This document shows positions 1 to 4,870 of a stretch of DNA of 5,845 bases, in pieces. Within the stretch, counting starts at the first letter, position 1; each line of letters starts with the position of its first letter. Both the position numbers and the translations under genes were made by a program. The notes below the pieces were generated by a model, which saw only the letters and a program-made list of their open reading frames with translations, was not told where the DNA came from and did not search any database. The DNA is taken from the NCBI GenBank assembly GCA_034666665.1, contig JAXDLK010000067.1:1-5845 (forward strand), read 5' to 3'. The DNA is from JAXDLK01 sp034666665 (lineage in GTDB: Bacteria; Desulfobacterota; Binatia; JACPRU01).

Positions 1-92
1 CCACGCTCGGTGATTACGACTTCGTGACCCGACTTCACTTTACGGAGATACTCGCTGAGGCGGGCCTTCAGCTCACCGACCGCGGCTTTCAC
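1..92 (-). CDS. Phd/YefM-family antitoxin, N-terminal part (cut by window edge)
   Basis: The first 30 codons of a type II antitoxin, read leftward off the window. The visible protein begins (M)KAAVGELKARLSEYL and continues RKVKSGHEVVITERG. This is the Phd/YefM N-terminal pattern: a short strand, a helix with the 'ELKARLSEYLRKV' signature, then 'G.EVVITERG'. In the family this region dimerises and binds the operator, while the C-terminus, here missing, covers the toxin. The start is GTG at 92-90, because a TAA lies in frame six codons upstream and no ATG lies between. No Shine-Dalgarno sequence is visible. A palindromic operator sits three bases upstream. By family habit the partner is a PIN-domain (VapC) or RelE-type toxin encoded just beyond the left edge; that is inference. 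The assignment rests on 30 residues but the match is characteristic. Confidence 0.8.
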   Translation of the reverse strand, partial: MKAAVGELKARLSEYLRKVKSGHEVVITER

Positions 93-94
93 GT

Positions 95-107
95 GACCAA
101 TTTGGTC
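95..107 (-). promoter_or_regulatory. Palindromic operator of the Phd-type antitoxin gene
   Basis: A perfect inverted repeat, GACCAA-N-TTGGTC, ends three bases before the GTG start of the antitoxin. The same arms recur at 2608-2620, where the central base differs but both arms are identical; that is what selection on a protein-binding site would leave. Phd/YefM antitoxins repress their own operons by binding such palindromes. A second, overlapping dyad, GGT-CTT-ACC (104-112), shares its right half; GntR-type regulators use similar GGT-N3-ACC sites, but that link is only suggestive. Confidence 0.6.
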
Positions 108-127
108 TTACCCCGTCGCGCGGTCAA
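99..127 (-). promoter_or_regulatory. Possible promoter of the antitoxin gene
   Basis: Read on the minus strand, TTGACC (127-122) and CAAATT (104-99) are separated by 17 bases and could be -35 and -10 boxes. The -10 is weak (3 of 6 to TATAAT). The related copy near 2640 keeps TTGATC at the same place. The -10 would lie inside the operator palindrome, so repressor binding would block polymerase. Transcription would start about at the GTG codon, which would make a leaderless mRNA and fit the absence of a ribosome binding site. Inference from spacing only. Confidence 0.35.
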
Positions 128-242
128 TGGCCGTCGCAGATGCCGAGTGAGACACAGGGGTGGCCGACGATTGCCAAGGCTCACCGCGCGGTTCTACGCT
201 CCCCGTGGCGAAACACGAACACGAATGAGTGATCGCTCCTCG

Positions 243-853
243 TCACGCCGCGACGGAGAGATTGCGACAGAGCTGGTCTTCGAGTTGGAGCGCATCGGCG
301 ACAGCGGCTTCGACCATCGCTGGATAAAGATCCAAGATCTGCGTTTCGGAAAAACCACGCACTTTCAGCGCGTACAGAGCCTGGGTTTCGACGCCGGTGT
401 CGACGACGTGAGGAGAGCCAGAGAGCTTCGGTGGAAAGATGCGGACGAACGTGCTCGGCCGCTGAAGATCCGGGCCGGGTCGAGCAGCTGGCCCGCGGAA
501 GTCTCAGGCGTGCGACCGGGCGGAGCAATGACGACATCGCCATCGGACGTGATCGCCACGATGGGCCGTCCGTCATCGAACATCTCGAGGTCGAGTTGTC
601 TCAACCGACGCAACGCACGGCGGACTACATGCATCTTGCTCGGCGGTACCTCCCGGCCCGCTTTTGTCTTCGGCTGGCGCAGCCAGTAGATCGTCCGAAG
701 CGCGAGCAAGTCGGTGAACGACCAAAGCTTGATGCGTTCCGGAGAAACCGACGGGACGAGGAGCTCGGTACGAGCCCAGTAGTGGACTGTCGACTTCGGC
801 ACACCGGAGAGGCTCGCTGCTCTGTCCGCGGGATATGTGCCGGCGAGGTCCAT
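243..853 (-). pseudogene. MerR-type HTH + DUF433 protein, frameshifted
   Basis: Two halves of one protein lie in different minus-strand frames. From ATG at 853, residues 1-125 give a MerR-like helix-turn-helix (about 6-45, including YPADRAASLSGVPKSTVHYW) and a middle region with WLRQPKT, ending at GQLLD. From 470 to the TGA at 245-243 another frame gives 75 residues: DLQRPSTFVRIFPPKLSGSP, then HVVDTGVETQALYAL and GFSETQILDLYP, which is a DUF433 domain. DUF433 proteins are linked to TA-like modules, often with PIN-like DUF5615 partners. One extra base near 467-482 (for example a third G in GACCCGGCCC, minus strand) would join them into about 203 residues reading LDPGPDLQRP. From memory, relatives have about a dozen more residues at this point, so a small out-of-frame deletion is an alternative. 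The original frame runs on into unrelated residues to 365. No partner toxin gene follows within the 150 nt before the Phd gene. A sequencing error is possible. Confidence 0.75.
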
Positions 854-960
854 GGCGGATTCTGGTCAGGTCGCAGGTCGTTGTCGAGCGACGCATCCAC
901 GGCACGCGTGCGCTCGAGGCGCTGATTGAACGGCGGGTGCCTCGCTCTCCAGGCCCCTCT

Positions 961-1018
961 CCCGACCGCTTCGCGGTCGACCTCTCCCCGCGAGCGGGGC
1001 GAGGTGAGGAGTAGGATC
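961..1018 (+). repeat. 58-nt dyad repeat, copy 1 (upstream of dnaB)
   Basis: A GC-rich element with two hairpins. The first is CGACCGC-TTC-GCGGTCG (963-979, 7-bp stem). The second runs 980-1005, with arms CCCCGC and GCGGGG around GA, extended by CCTC/GAGG across one mismatch. It matches 2519-2576 in the same orientation at 54 of 58 positions. It looks like one of the dispersed REP/MITE-like repeats common in high-GC proteobacteria-like genomes. It ends about 95 nt before the dnaB start. A shorter CCCCTCTCCC stretch (954-963) leads into it. Confidence 0.8.
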
Positions 1019-1101
1019 GATCGTTCAAGCGTGCATGAGCCGCAGATCCACTCGACGTAGCGGTCAGCCGCTGTCCCGCCGCTCGTGTTACGCATGCCGC
1101 C

Positions 1102-1110
1102 GGGGAGGGG
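1102..1110 (+). promoter_or_regulatory. Ribosome binding site setting the dnaB start
   Basis: GGGGAGGGG lies two bases before ATG 1113, with its GGAG core about six bases away. The frame is open further upstream to an ATG at 1035, but the 26 extra residues are Arg/Ser-rich and unlike DnaB. The element therefore favours ATG 1113. Confidence 0.6.
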
Positions 1111-1112
1111 CG

Positions 1113-2468
1113 ATGGCGGCAAAGCCGGTGCTAGCGATTCCGCACAGCGTCGATGCGGAGACGGCGGTGCTCGGCGCCGTTCTCCTCGACCCGACGACTC
1201 TGGATCGGATTCTTCCGATCGTCGGCGAAGCGGATTTCTACGTCGGCAAGCACCGCATCATTTTCGCGGCGATGGTCGCCGAGTGGAACCGGAATCGGCC
1301 CATCGATCTCGTCACGCTGGTCGAGACGCTGACGGCGCGCGGGGAGCTCGTGGACGTCGGCGGCGCCGCGAGCCTGAGCTCGCTTCTCGATGCGGCGATC
1401 ACGGCGGCGAACGCCGAGCACTACGCCCGGGTGGTACGCGAGAAGGCGCTCCTCCGGAGCCTCGGCGCCGTGACGACCGAGATCGCGCGCCGCTCGTACG
1501 AGCCGCAGGAGGAGGTCGAGGAATTCATCGACGAGGCGGAGCGCACGGTCCTCGCGGTCGCCGAACGGCGGCCGCGGCAGCATTTCGTCCGCGCCGAAAC
1601 GCTGATCGGTCCGGCGATGCAGCGGATCGAGCGGCTCTACGAGGTCCAGGACGCGATCACGGGCGTACCGACCGGCTTCACCGCGGTCGATCGCATGACC
1701 GCCGGACTACAACCCGCGAACCTGGTGATCGTCGCCGGCCGCCCGAGCGTCGGCAAGACATCCTTCTGCCTGAACGTGATGACGCACGCGGCGATCCGGC
1801 GCGGCATCGGCGCCGCGATCCTTTCCCTCGAGATGTCCAAGGAGGAGCTCGTGATTCGCATTCTCTGCTCGGAAGCGGAAATCGATCTTCGCGACCTCCG
1901 AACGGGCCGTCTTCGACAGCGTGATTTCCCTCCTCTTTCGATGGCCATCGGCCGCATCGCCGCGGCGCCGATCTACATCGACGACAGCCCCGCACTCACA
2001 GCCGCCGATCTTCGCGCACGCGCGCGGCGCCTGGCGCGGCAGAGTGACGCTCGCCTCGGACTGCTGATCGTCGACTATCTGCAACTCATGCGCGGAGCAC
2101 CGGGGGCGAAATCGCGCGAGCAGGAGATCGCCGAGATCTCGCGGTCGCTGAAGGCGCTCGCGAAGGAGCTCGACGTGCCCGTCGTCGCGCTGTCGCAGCT
2201 AAACCGCGAGGTCGAGAAGCGCCCGAGCCCGGAGCCGCGGATGGCGGATCTTCGCGAATCCGGTTCGTTGGAGCAGGACGCGGACGTGATCGCCTTTCTG
2301 TATCGAGAGAGGATCGACGTTCCCGACGACGCCGAAACCCTGGACGTGATTCTGGCGATCGAAAAGCAACGCAATGGACCGACCGGTAAGGTCCCGCTCG
2401 TCTTCCGACGGAGGCTCGCGCGGTTCGAGGACCCCGAGGCGATGGAGCCGTTGCCGCCGGATGACTGA
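1113..2468 (+). CDS. dnaB: Replicative DNA helicase DnaB
   Basis: The hexameric 5'-to-3' helicase that unwinds DNA at the replication fork and works with the primase DnaG. At 451 residues it has normal family length. The N-terminal domain (about 8-125) carries PHSVDAETAVLGAVLLD. A linker helix follows (about 130-175), then the RecA-like ATPase domain. This shows Walker A GRPSVGKT (209-216; most relatives have M where this has V), the SLEMSKEEL motif, Walker B LLIVDYLQLM (from 317), DLRESGSLEQDADVI (ending near 393) and the arginine-finger region KQRNGPTG (418-425). No intein is present. ATG 1113 is chosen over 1035 because of the Shine-Dalgarno sequence and family length. It stands alone, with no rplI, rpsR, radA or alr beside it, and is flanked by two copies of the same dyad repeat. 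No promoter or terminator is obvious. Whether it is the only dnaB in the genome cannot be told from here. Confidence 0.96.
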   Translation: MAAKPVLAIPHSVDAETAVLGAVLLDPTTLDRILPIVGEADFYVGKHRIIFAAMVAEWNRNRPIDLVTLVETLTARGELVDVGGAASLSSLLDAAITAANAEHYARVVREKALLRSLGAVTTEIARRSYEPQEEVEEFIDEAERTVLAVAERRPRQHFVRAETLIGPAMQRIERLYEVQDAITGVPTGFTAVDRMTAGLQPANLVIVAGRPSVGKTSFCLNVMTHAAIRRGIGAAILSLEMSKEELVIRILCSEAEIDLRDLRTGRLRQRDFPPLSMAIGRIAAAPIYIDDSPALTAADLRARARRLARQSDARLGLLIVDYLQLMRGAPGAKSREQEIAEISRSLKALAKELDVPVVALSQLNREVEKRPSPEPRMADLRESGSLEQDADVIAFLYRERIDVPDDAETLDVILAIEKQRNGPTGKVPLVFRRRLARFEDPEAMEPLPPDD

Positions 2469-2518
2469 GAAATCGGTCGATGGAGCAAGGTGCTGATCTG
2501 AAGGGCGGGAGCTGGGGA

Positions 2519-2576
2519 CCCGACCGCTTCGCGGCCGACCTCTCCCCGCAAGCGGGGCGAGGTGAGGAATGGGATC
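2519..2576 (+). repeat. 58-nt dyad repeat, copy 2 (downstream of dnaB)
   Basis: Second copy of the element at 961-1018, same orientation, differing at 4 of 58 positions. The first hairpin has one pair broken (T to C, GCGGCC). The second hairpin (from 2538) keeps both arms around an AA loop. It starts 50 nt after the dnaB stop and ends four bases before the duplicated antitoxin leader at 2581. It could also act as a weak transcript end for dnaB, but no T-run follows. Confidence 0.8.
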
Positions 2577-2580
2577 CGCC

Positions 2581-2649
2581 TCAGCTCACCGACCGCGGCT
2601 TTCACATGACCAACTTGGTCTTACCGGATCGTGCGATCAACCGCTGTCG
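2581..2649 (-). pseudogene. Solo copy of the Phd promoter/operator and first codons (truncated antitoxin)
   Basis: This segment aligns with 68-136 at 59 of 69 positions, and at 43 of 45 over the part covering start codon and operator (2581-2625). On the minus strand it has the TTGATC -35-like box (2640-2635), the operator, GTG at 2605-2603 and the codons for (M)KAAVGEL. Homology then stops, and the frame runs into the 58-nt repeat and on antisense through dnaB, so nothing of the antitoxin body remains. It is either the remnant of a deleted TA operon or a duplicated regulatory region. The frame stays open to 2075, so a short chimeric peptide could in principle be made. Confidence 0.7.
2608..2620 (-). 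promoter_or_regulatory. Second copy of the Phd-type operator
   Basis: GACCAA-N-TTGGTC with both arms identical to the copy at 95-107 and a changed centre base. Flanking bases (GGTAA on one side, CA.GTG on the other) are also kept. It lies at the same distance before the truncated GTG start. It may still bind the antitoxin made from the left-edge gene or from relatives elsewhere. Confidence 0.55.
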
Positions 2650-2659
2650 TTCTGCGCTC

Positions 2660-2681
2660 GCTCCGGCGGTTCACCCGGAGC
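2660..2681 (-). terminator. Possible weak terminator after the DUF3617 gene
   Basis: Arms GCTCCGG (2660-2666) and CCGGAGC (2675-2681) form a 7-bp stem with an 8-nt loop, starting about 21 nt past the stop of the minus-strand DUF3617 gene. A second CCGGAGC at 2688-2694 could pair instead. No U-run follows, so intrinsic termination would be weak. Confidence 0.25.
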
Positions 2682-2701
2682 TCGAGCCCGGAGCGCGCGG
2701 C

Positions 2702-3226
2702 CTATCGTTCTTTCGCCCGCCTCATCATCTCTTCCATGTCGATGCCCGGCATCTTCGGCATCGACGGCAGCGACACGTCGCCGGGCTTTTGCGCGGGCTT
2801 GCACGGGCTCAGCCATTTGGCCTTCATCGCGGTCGATCCCTCGCGCATGCCCTGAAACGGCGGATCGTACGTCGTCTTGATGTCCACTCTGTAGGCGGAA
2901 TCGAGGCTACCGGTGATGACCGCGCGCGATCGCGCGGTGCTGCCGTCCATCTTGCACACGGACTCGTGGATGATCTCGTCGCCCTCTCTCCGCGTCTCGT
3001 TCTTGCTGCACGACATCTTCTCCATGCCGGGTGCATCCTGCGTCATGAGATCGTCGGACTTCTGATCGACGCACTGCTGCATGTGGATCGCAGGCGTGCC
3101 GCCGGCCTGCGGGGTCGAGACCTCGACGTCCCACAGGCCCGACTTCCGCTTTGGCGAATCGATCGAGGCCGCGGAAGCGGCAGAAGCGAATAAGAGAAAC
3201 GCGACCAACGAAGCGGCGGGAACCAT
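2702..3226 (-). CDS. DUF3617 family secreted protein
   Basis: A 174-residue exported protein of unknown function. Residues 1-19 are a signal peptide (MVPAASLVAFLLFASAASA), with likely cleavage after ASA. The mature part opens with KRKSGLWDVEV and then has IHMQQCVDQKSDDLM, the DUF3617 pattern: a GLW(E/D)V strand followed by a cysteine in a Q-C-(V/L) context. Four cysteines (52, 73, 91, 142) could make two disulfides in the periplasm. The tail (152-174) is Met/Pro-rich and ends in a charged helix, PGIDMEEMMRRAKER. Start ATG 3226 follows a near-perfect Shine-Dalgarno sequence; an in-frame ATG at 3238 would only add MEVI. It lies downstream of the TPR-like gene on the same strand, 171 nt away, and may be co-transcribed. 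DUF3617 members are common in Gram-negative bacteria and no biochemical role is known to me. Confidence 0.85.
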   Translation of the reverse strand: MVPAASLVAFLLFASAASAASIDSPKRKSGLWDVEVSTPQAGGTPAIHMQQCVDQKSDDLMTQDAPGMEKMSCSKNETRREGDEIIHESVCKMDGSTARSRAVITGSLDSAYRVDIKTTYDPPFQGMREGSTAMKAKWLSPCKPAQKPGDVSLPSMPKMPGIDMEEMMRRAKER

Positions 3227-3237
3227 GATCACCTCCA
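3227..3237 (-). promoter_or_regulatory. Strong ribosome binding site of the DUF3617 gene
   Basis: On the minus strand TGGAGGTGATC directly precedes ATG 3226. GGAGGTGATC is the full complement of the usual 16S rRNA 3' end. This fixes the start and suggests efficient translation. Confidence 0.75.
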
Positions 3238-3397
3238 TCGAACAGGTTGGATTCGAGCCGCGTGACGGGAGCACGCGTTTCGCTCCTCCACTGCCGGATC
3301 GGCCCGACGAGTACGGCCGGAGCGGCATCTCACAGTGCCGCGGGCCCTGCAACGTCTTCCCGAGCCCGACGAGGCGCGCGACCGACTTCGCGCGAAC

Positions 3398-3901
3398 CTA
3401 CGACGCGCTTCGCAGCCGCTTCACCCGCCCGTAGAGGGTTCTTCGCCTCGGGAGCGTGGACTCGTAGAGGCGCACGAGCTCCGCGATGCGGCCGCTCCGC
3501 TTCGCGACCAGCTCGAATGCCGTCAGGAGCTTCGGGTTGGCGCGCTCGCGCGGGAAGGCGCGCGCGAAGAAATCGAACGCGAGATCGTGAGCCTCGAGCT
3601 CGCGGCAGATCCAGCCGGCGCGCGACGCCATCCGCGGATCGAGATCCGTGAGCAGCCGGTCCGCGGCAGCGCGTGCCTCCCGCACGCGGCCGGCACGCAG
3701 GAGAGCGCCGATGACCTCGGCGGAGACGTCGGCGGGAACCTCCTCGCCGAGCGCCTCGAGAGATCTGGCCTCCTCGATGAGCTCGTCGGGCGCGAGCCGC
3801 CGCGCCTCGAGGTCTCGATCGGCGAGCGCCTTCTTCAAGTTTCGGCGCAGCGCCTCGACGTGGGGACGCCGGTTCGTGATTCCGCGGTTCACGCGAGTCA
3901 A
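3398..3901 (-). CDS. Hypothetical TPR-like helical protein
   Basis: A 167-residue soluble protein I cannot name. It is almost wholly helical, rich in Ala, Arg, Leu and Glu. Residues about 58-150 look like two or three degenerate tetratricopeptide-type helix pairs, for example SAEVIGALLRAGRVREARAAADRLL, HDLAFDFFARAFPRERANP and KLLTAFELVAKRSGRIAELV. The first 55 residues are basic and may form a helix or coiled coil. No signal peptide or membrane segment is seen. The start is TTG 3901 or GTG 3892; a TGA lies directly upstream of the TTG in frame and no good ribosome binding site is visible, so the start is uncertain. The regular helix-pair pattern favours this frame over the longer one on the same strand (3330-4109), which is low-complexity Arg/Ala. 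It probably acts in protein-protein contacts. The downstream DUF3617 gene is its nearest partner. Confidence 0.65.
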   Translation of the reverse strand: MTRVNRGITNRRPHVEALRRNLKKALADRDLEARRLAPDELIEEARSLEALGEEVPADVSAEVIGALLRAGRVREARAAADRLLTDLDPRMASRAGWICRELEAHDLAFDFFARAFPRERANPKLLTAFELVAKRSGRIAELVRLYESTLPRRRTLYGRVKRLRSAS

Positions 3902-4031
3902 TCAGAGGATATCCTTTGGCCGGCCGGCCGGTCGGTCGAGCGCCGGTAATGGGGACGTTGCGGCCCAGAGTGGCCTGGTGACGTAGCCTTTTCGAGGCGT
4001 GCGTACGGGCGATCTGGGAACTTAGCCCCAA

Positions 4032-4044
4032 TCCGAAATTCGGA
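4032..4044. promoter_or_regulatory. Short inverted repeat TCCGAA-A-TTCGGA
   Basis: A perfect 6-bp inverted repeat with one central base, in a relatively AT-rich patch of the gap, about 130 nt from the TPR-like start and 210 nt from the antitoxin start. The size fits a dimeric regulator site. No sister copy is visible in the window. Confidence 0.3.
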
Positions 4045-4142
4045 AAGATGATGTCGAAGCGGAAACCAGCCGGGCTCACGACGAGAACGCTCATCCGAGT
4101 TCTTTGCACGAACGTCCTAAAGGTGTCTTGCGATCGGAAGGA

Positions 4143-4186
4143 CCCTCACCCGGCCTTCGGCCACCCTCTCCCAGGATGGGAGAGGG
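4143..4186 (+). repeat. Dispersed hairpin repeat (CCCTCACCC...GGGAGAGGG type)
   Basis: It starts CCCTCACCC, has a small GGCC-TTC-GGCC hairpin (4152-4162), then a perfect 9-bp stem CCCTCTCCC (4164-4172) / GGGAGAGGG (4178-4186) around AGGAT. Elements of this make are widespread intergenic repeats in high-GC proteobacteria-like genomes (recalled, not searched). It differs from the repeat flanking dnaB but shares the CCCTCTCCC-like arms. A further CCCTCTCCC at 4216-4224 can pair with the same right arm. Confidence 0.65.
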
Positions 4187-4247
4187 CCACGACGACCGCC
4201 GATGCTGTTCTTGCACCCTCTCCCTTCCGGTTCCGTCTGGGTGATGG

Positions 4248-4267
4248 TTACGTATGTCCATACGTAA
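4248..4267 (+). promoter_or_regulatory. Operator palindrome containing the antitoxin start codon
   Basis: Perfect inverted repeat with 9-bp arms, TTACGTATG-TC-CATACGTAA. The ATG of the antitoxin is 4254-4256, inside the left arm. Part of the pattern repeats just downstream (AATACGTTA, 4266-4274). RHH antitoxins bind tandem short half-sites at their own promoters, so autoregulation is likely. In the mRNA the same bases could form a hairpin hiding the start codon. Confidence 0.6.
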
Positions 4268-4562
4268 TACGTTACCTACCGTGCGAACGCGCGAGCGAGC
4301 GAAATCTCCGAAGGCGATCGTCGTTCAAGCCCCCGTCGACGCAGCTTTCCTGAGCCGCATCGACGAGACCGCGGGCCTGATTTCGGAAAGCCGCGCCGAG
4401 TTCATGCGCGAGTCGTGCCGACAGCGCTTGAAGCGCATCGAGGAGAAGGAGCTCGAGCGACGCTACGTCGAAGGCTATCGGCGGGTACCCGAGAAGGACG
4501 CCTGGGGAAAGACGGCGGCGAAGCTCCTCTCGCGCATCGTCTCGGACGACGAGTCGCGATGA
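4254..4562 (+). CDS. Ribbon-helix-helix (MazE/CopG-like) antitoxin
   Basis: A 102-residue antitoxin for the MazF/PemK-type toxin that follows. After a basic N-terminal stretch (1-19), residues about 20-60 fit a ribbon-helix-helix DNA-binding fold: strand KAIVVQAPV, helix AAFLSRIDETAGL, a turn with SES, and helix RAEFMRESCRQRLKRI. The charged tail (62-80, EEKELERRYVEGYRRVPE) has the YVEGYRR.PE pattern typical of antitoxins paired with MazF toxins, where it wraps the toxin. The frame is closed by TGA at 4242, and ATG 4254 is the first usable start. No strong ribosome binding site is seen. The gene overlaps the toxin by four bases (ATGA), implying coupled translation. The frame is intact even though the toxin carries a stop codon, so it may now be an orphan antitoxin or serve related toxins elsewhere. 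Confidence 0.85.
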   Translation: MSIRNTLPTVRTRERAKSPKAIVVQAPVDAAFLSRIDETAGLISESRAEFMRESCRQRLKRIEEKELERRYVEGYRRVPEKDAWGKTAAKLLSRIVSDDESR

Positions 4563-4870
4563 GACGAGGCGAAGTGTGGTGGGCGAAGCTTCCGCTCCCC
4601 GCAGGGCGGCGGCCGGTGGTGCTCCTCAGTCGCGACGCCGCCTAGGCGGTGCGCACCTCCGTGACGGTCGCGCCGGTGACGCGGACGATGCGAGGAATTC
4701 CCGTGGAGGTGACGCTCGGGCGCGAGCACGGGCTGCCGGCGAAATCGATCGCGAATCTCGATGACATCGCGACCATTCCGAAGGCGCTGCTCGGGTCGCG
4801 GATCACGACGCTTCCTCCGGCAAAGATGCACGAGGTGAGCGAAGCGATGAGGTTCGCGCTGGATCTCTGA
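4559..4870 (+). pseudogene. MazF/PemK-family toxin with an internal TAG stop
   Basis: Family members are sequence-specific endoribonucleases that cut mRNA and stop growth. The frame from ATG 4559 gives MRRGEVWWAKLPLPAGRRPV then VLLSRDAA, hits TAG at codon 29 (4643-4645), and continues in the same frame with AVRTSVTVAPVTRTMRGIPV and further family sequence (NLDDIATIPKALL, MRFALDL) to TGA 4868-4870. Ignoring the TAG, the product is 103 residues, normal for a small MazF. The family usually has an aromatic residue (Tyr) there, so a single TAC or TAT to TAG change explains it. No frameshift is needed. The first half holds the RRPVVLLSR strand and the second the VTVAPVTRT strand; the active site needs both, so neither fragment should work alone. 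A GTG at 4649, two codons after the stop, could restart translation. Other genes here (2702, 3398) end with TAG, so recoding is unlikely. A sequencing error remains possible. Confidence 0.88.

Larger units (their letters stand above)
3902..4253. other. Gene-free gap with inverted repeats
   Basis: No convincing gene in 352 nt between the divergent TPR-like gene and the RHH antitoxin. From left to right it holds a 10-bp palindrome AGGATATCCT (3906-3915) just before the TPR-like start, a GGCCGGCCGGCC tract (3919-3930), the inverted repeat TCCGAA-A-TTCGGA (4032-4044), the hairpin repeat 4143-4186, and a second CCCTCTCCC (4216-4224). The open frames crossing it look like chance readings. It should contain the promoters of both flanking genes, but I see no clear -35/-10 pair. 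Confidence 0.6.

Noticed and set aside
24..925. Plus-strand open frames across the MerR-DUF433 locus
   Set aside because: Antisense to recognisable protein sequence and Arg/Ser-rich; no family resemblance.
1035..1112. Upstream ATG at 1035 extending dnaB by 26 residues
   Set aside because: The extension is Arg/Ser-rich and unlike DnaB N-termini. A strong ribosome binding site precedes ATG 1113, and 451 residues is the normal length.
2075..2602. Antisense frame running from the truncated Phd start through the repeat and dnaB
   Set aside because: Only the first eight codons are antitoxin-like; the rest is repeat and antisense dnaB, so it is not a real gene beyond the leader.
3330..4109. Long minus-strand open frame over the TPR-like gene
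   Set aside because: Low-complexity Arg/Ala/Gly sequence in another frame, typical of shadow frames in high-GC DNA; the 3398-3901 frame has regular helix-pair patterning.
961..4224. CRISPR array from the repeated GC-rich elements
   Set aside because: Only two copies of the 58-nt element, 1.5 kb apart, plus a different hairpin repeat; no regular spacers and no cas genes.
4643..4645. TAG read as an amino acid (recoded or pyrrolysine)
   Set aside because: TAG ends the DUF3617 and TPR-like genes in this window, no stem-loop typical of recoding follows, and MazF proteins are not known to use pyrrolysine.
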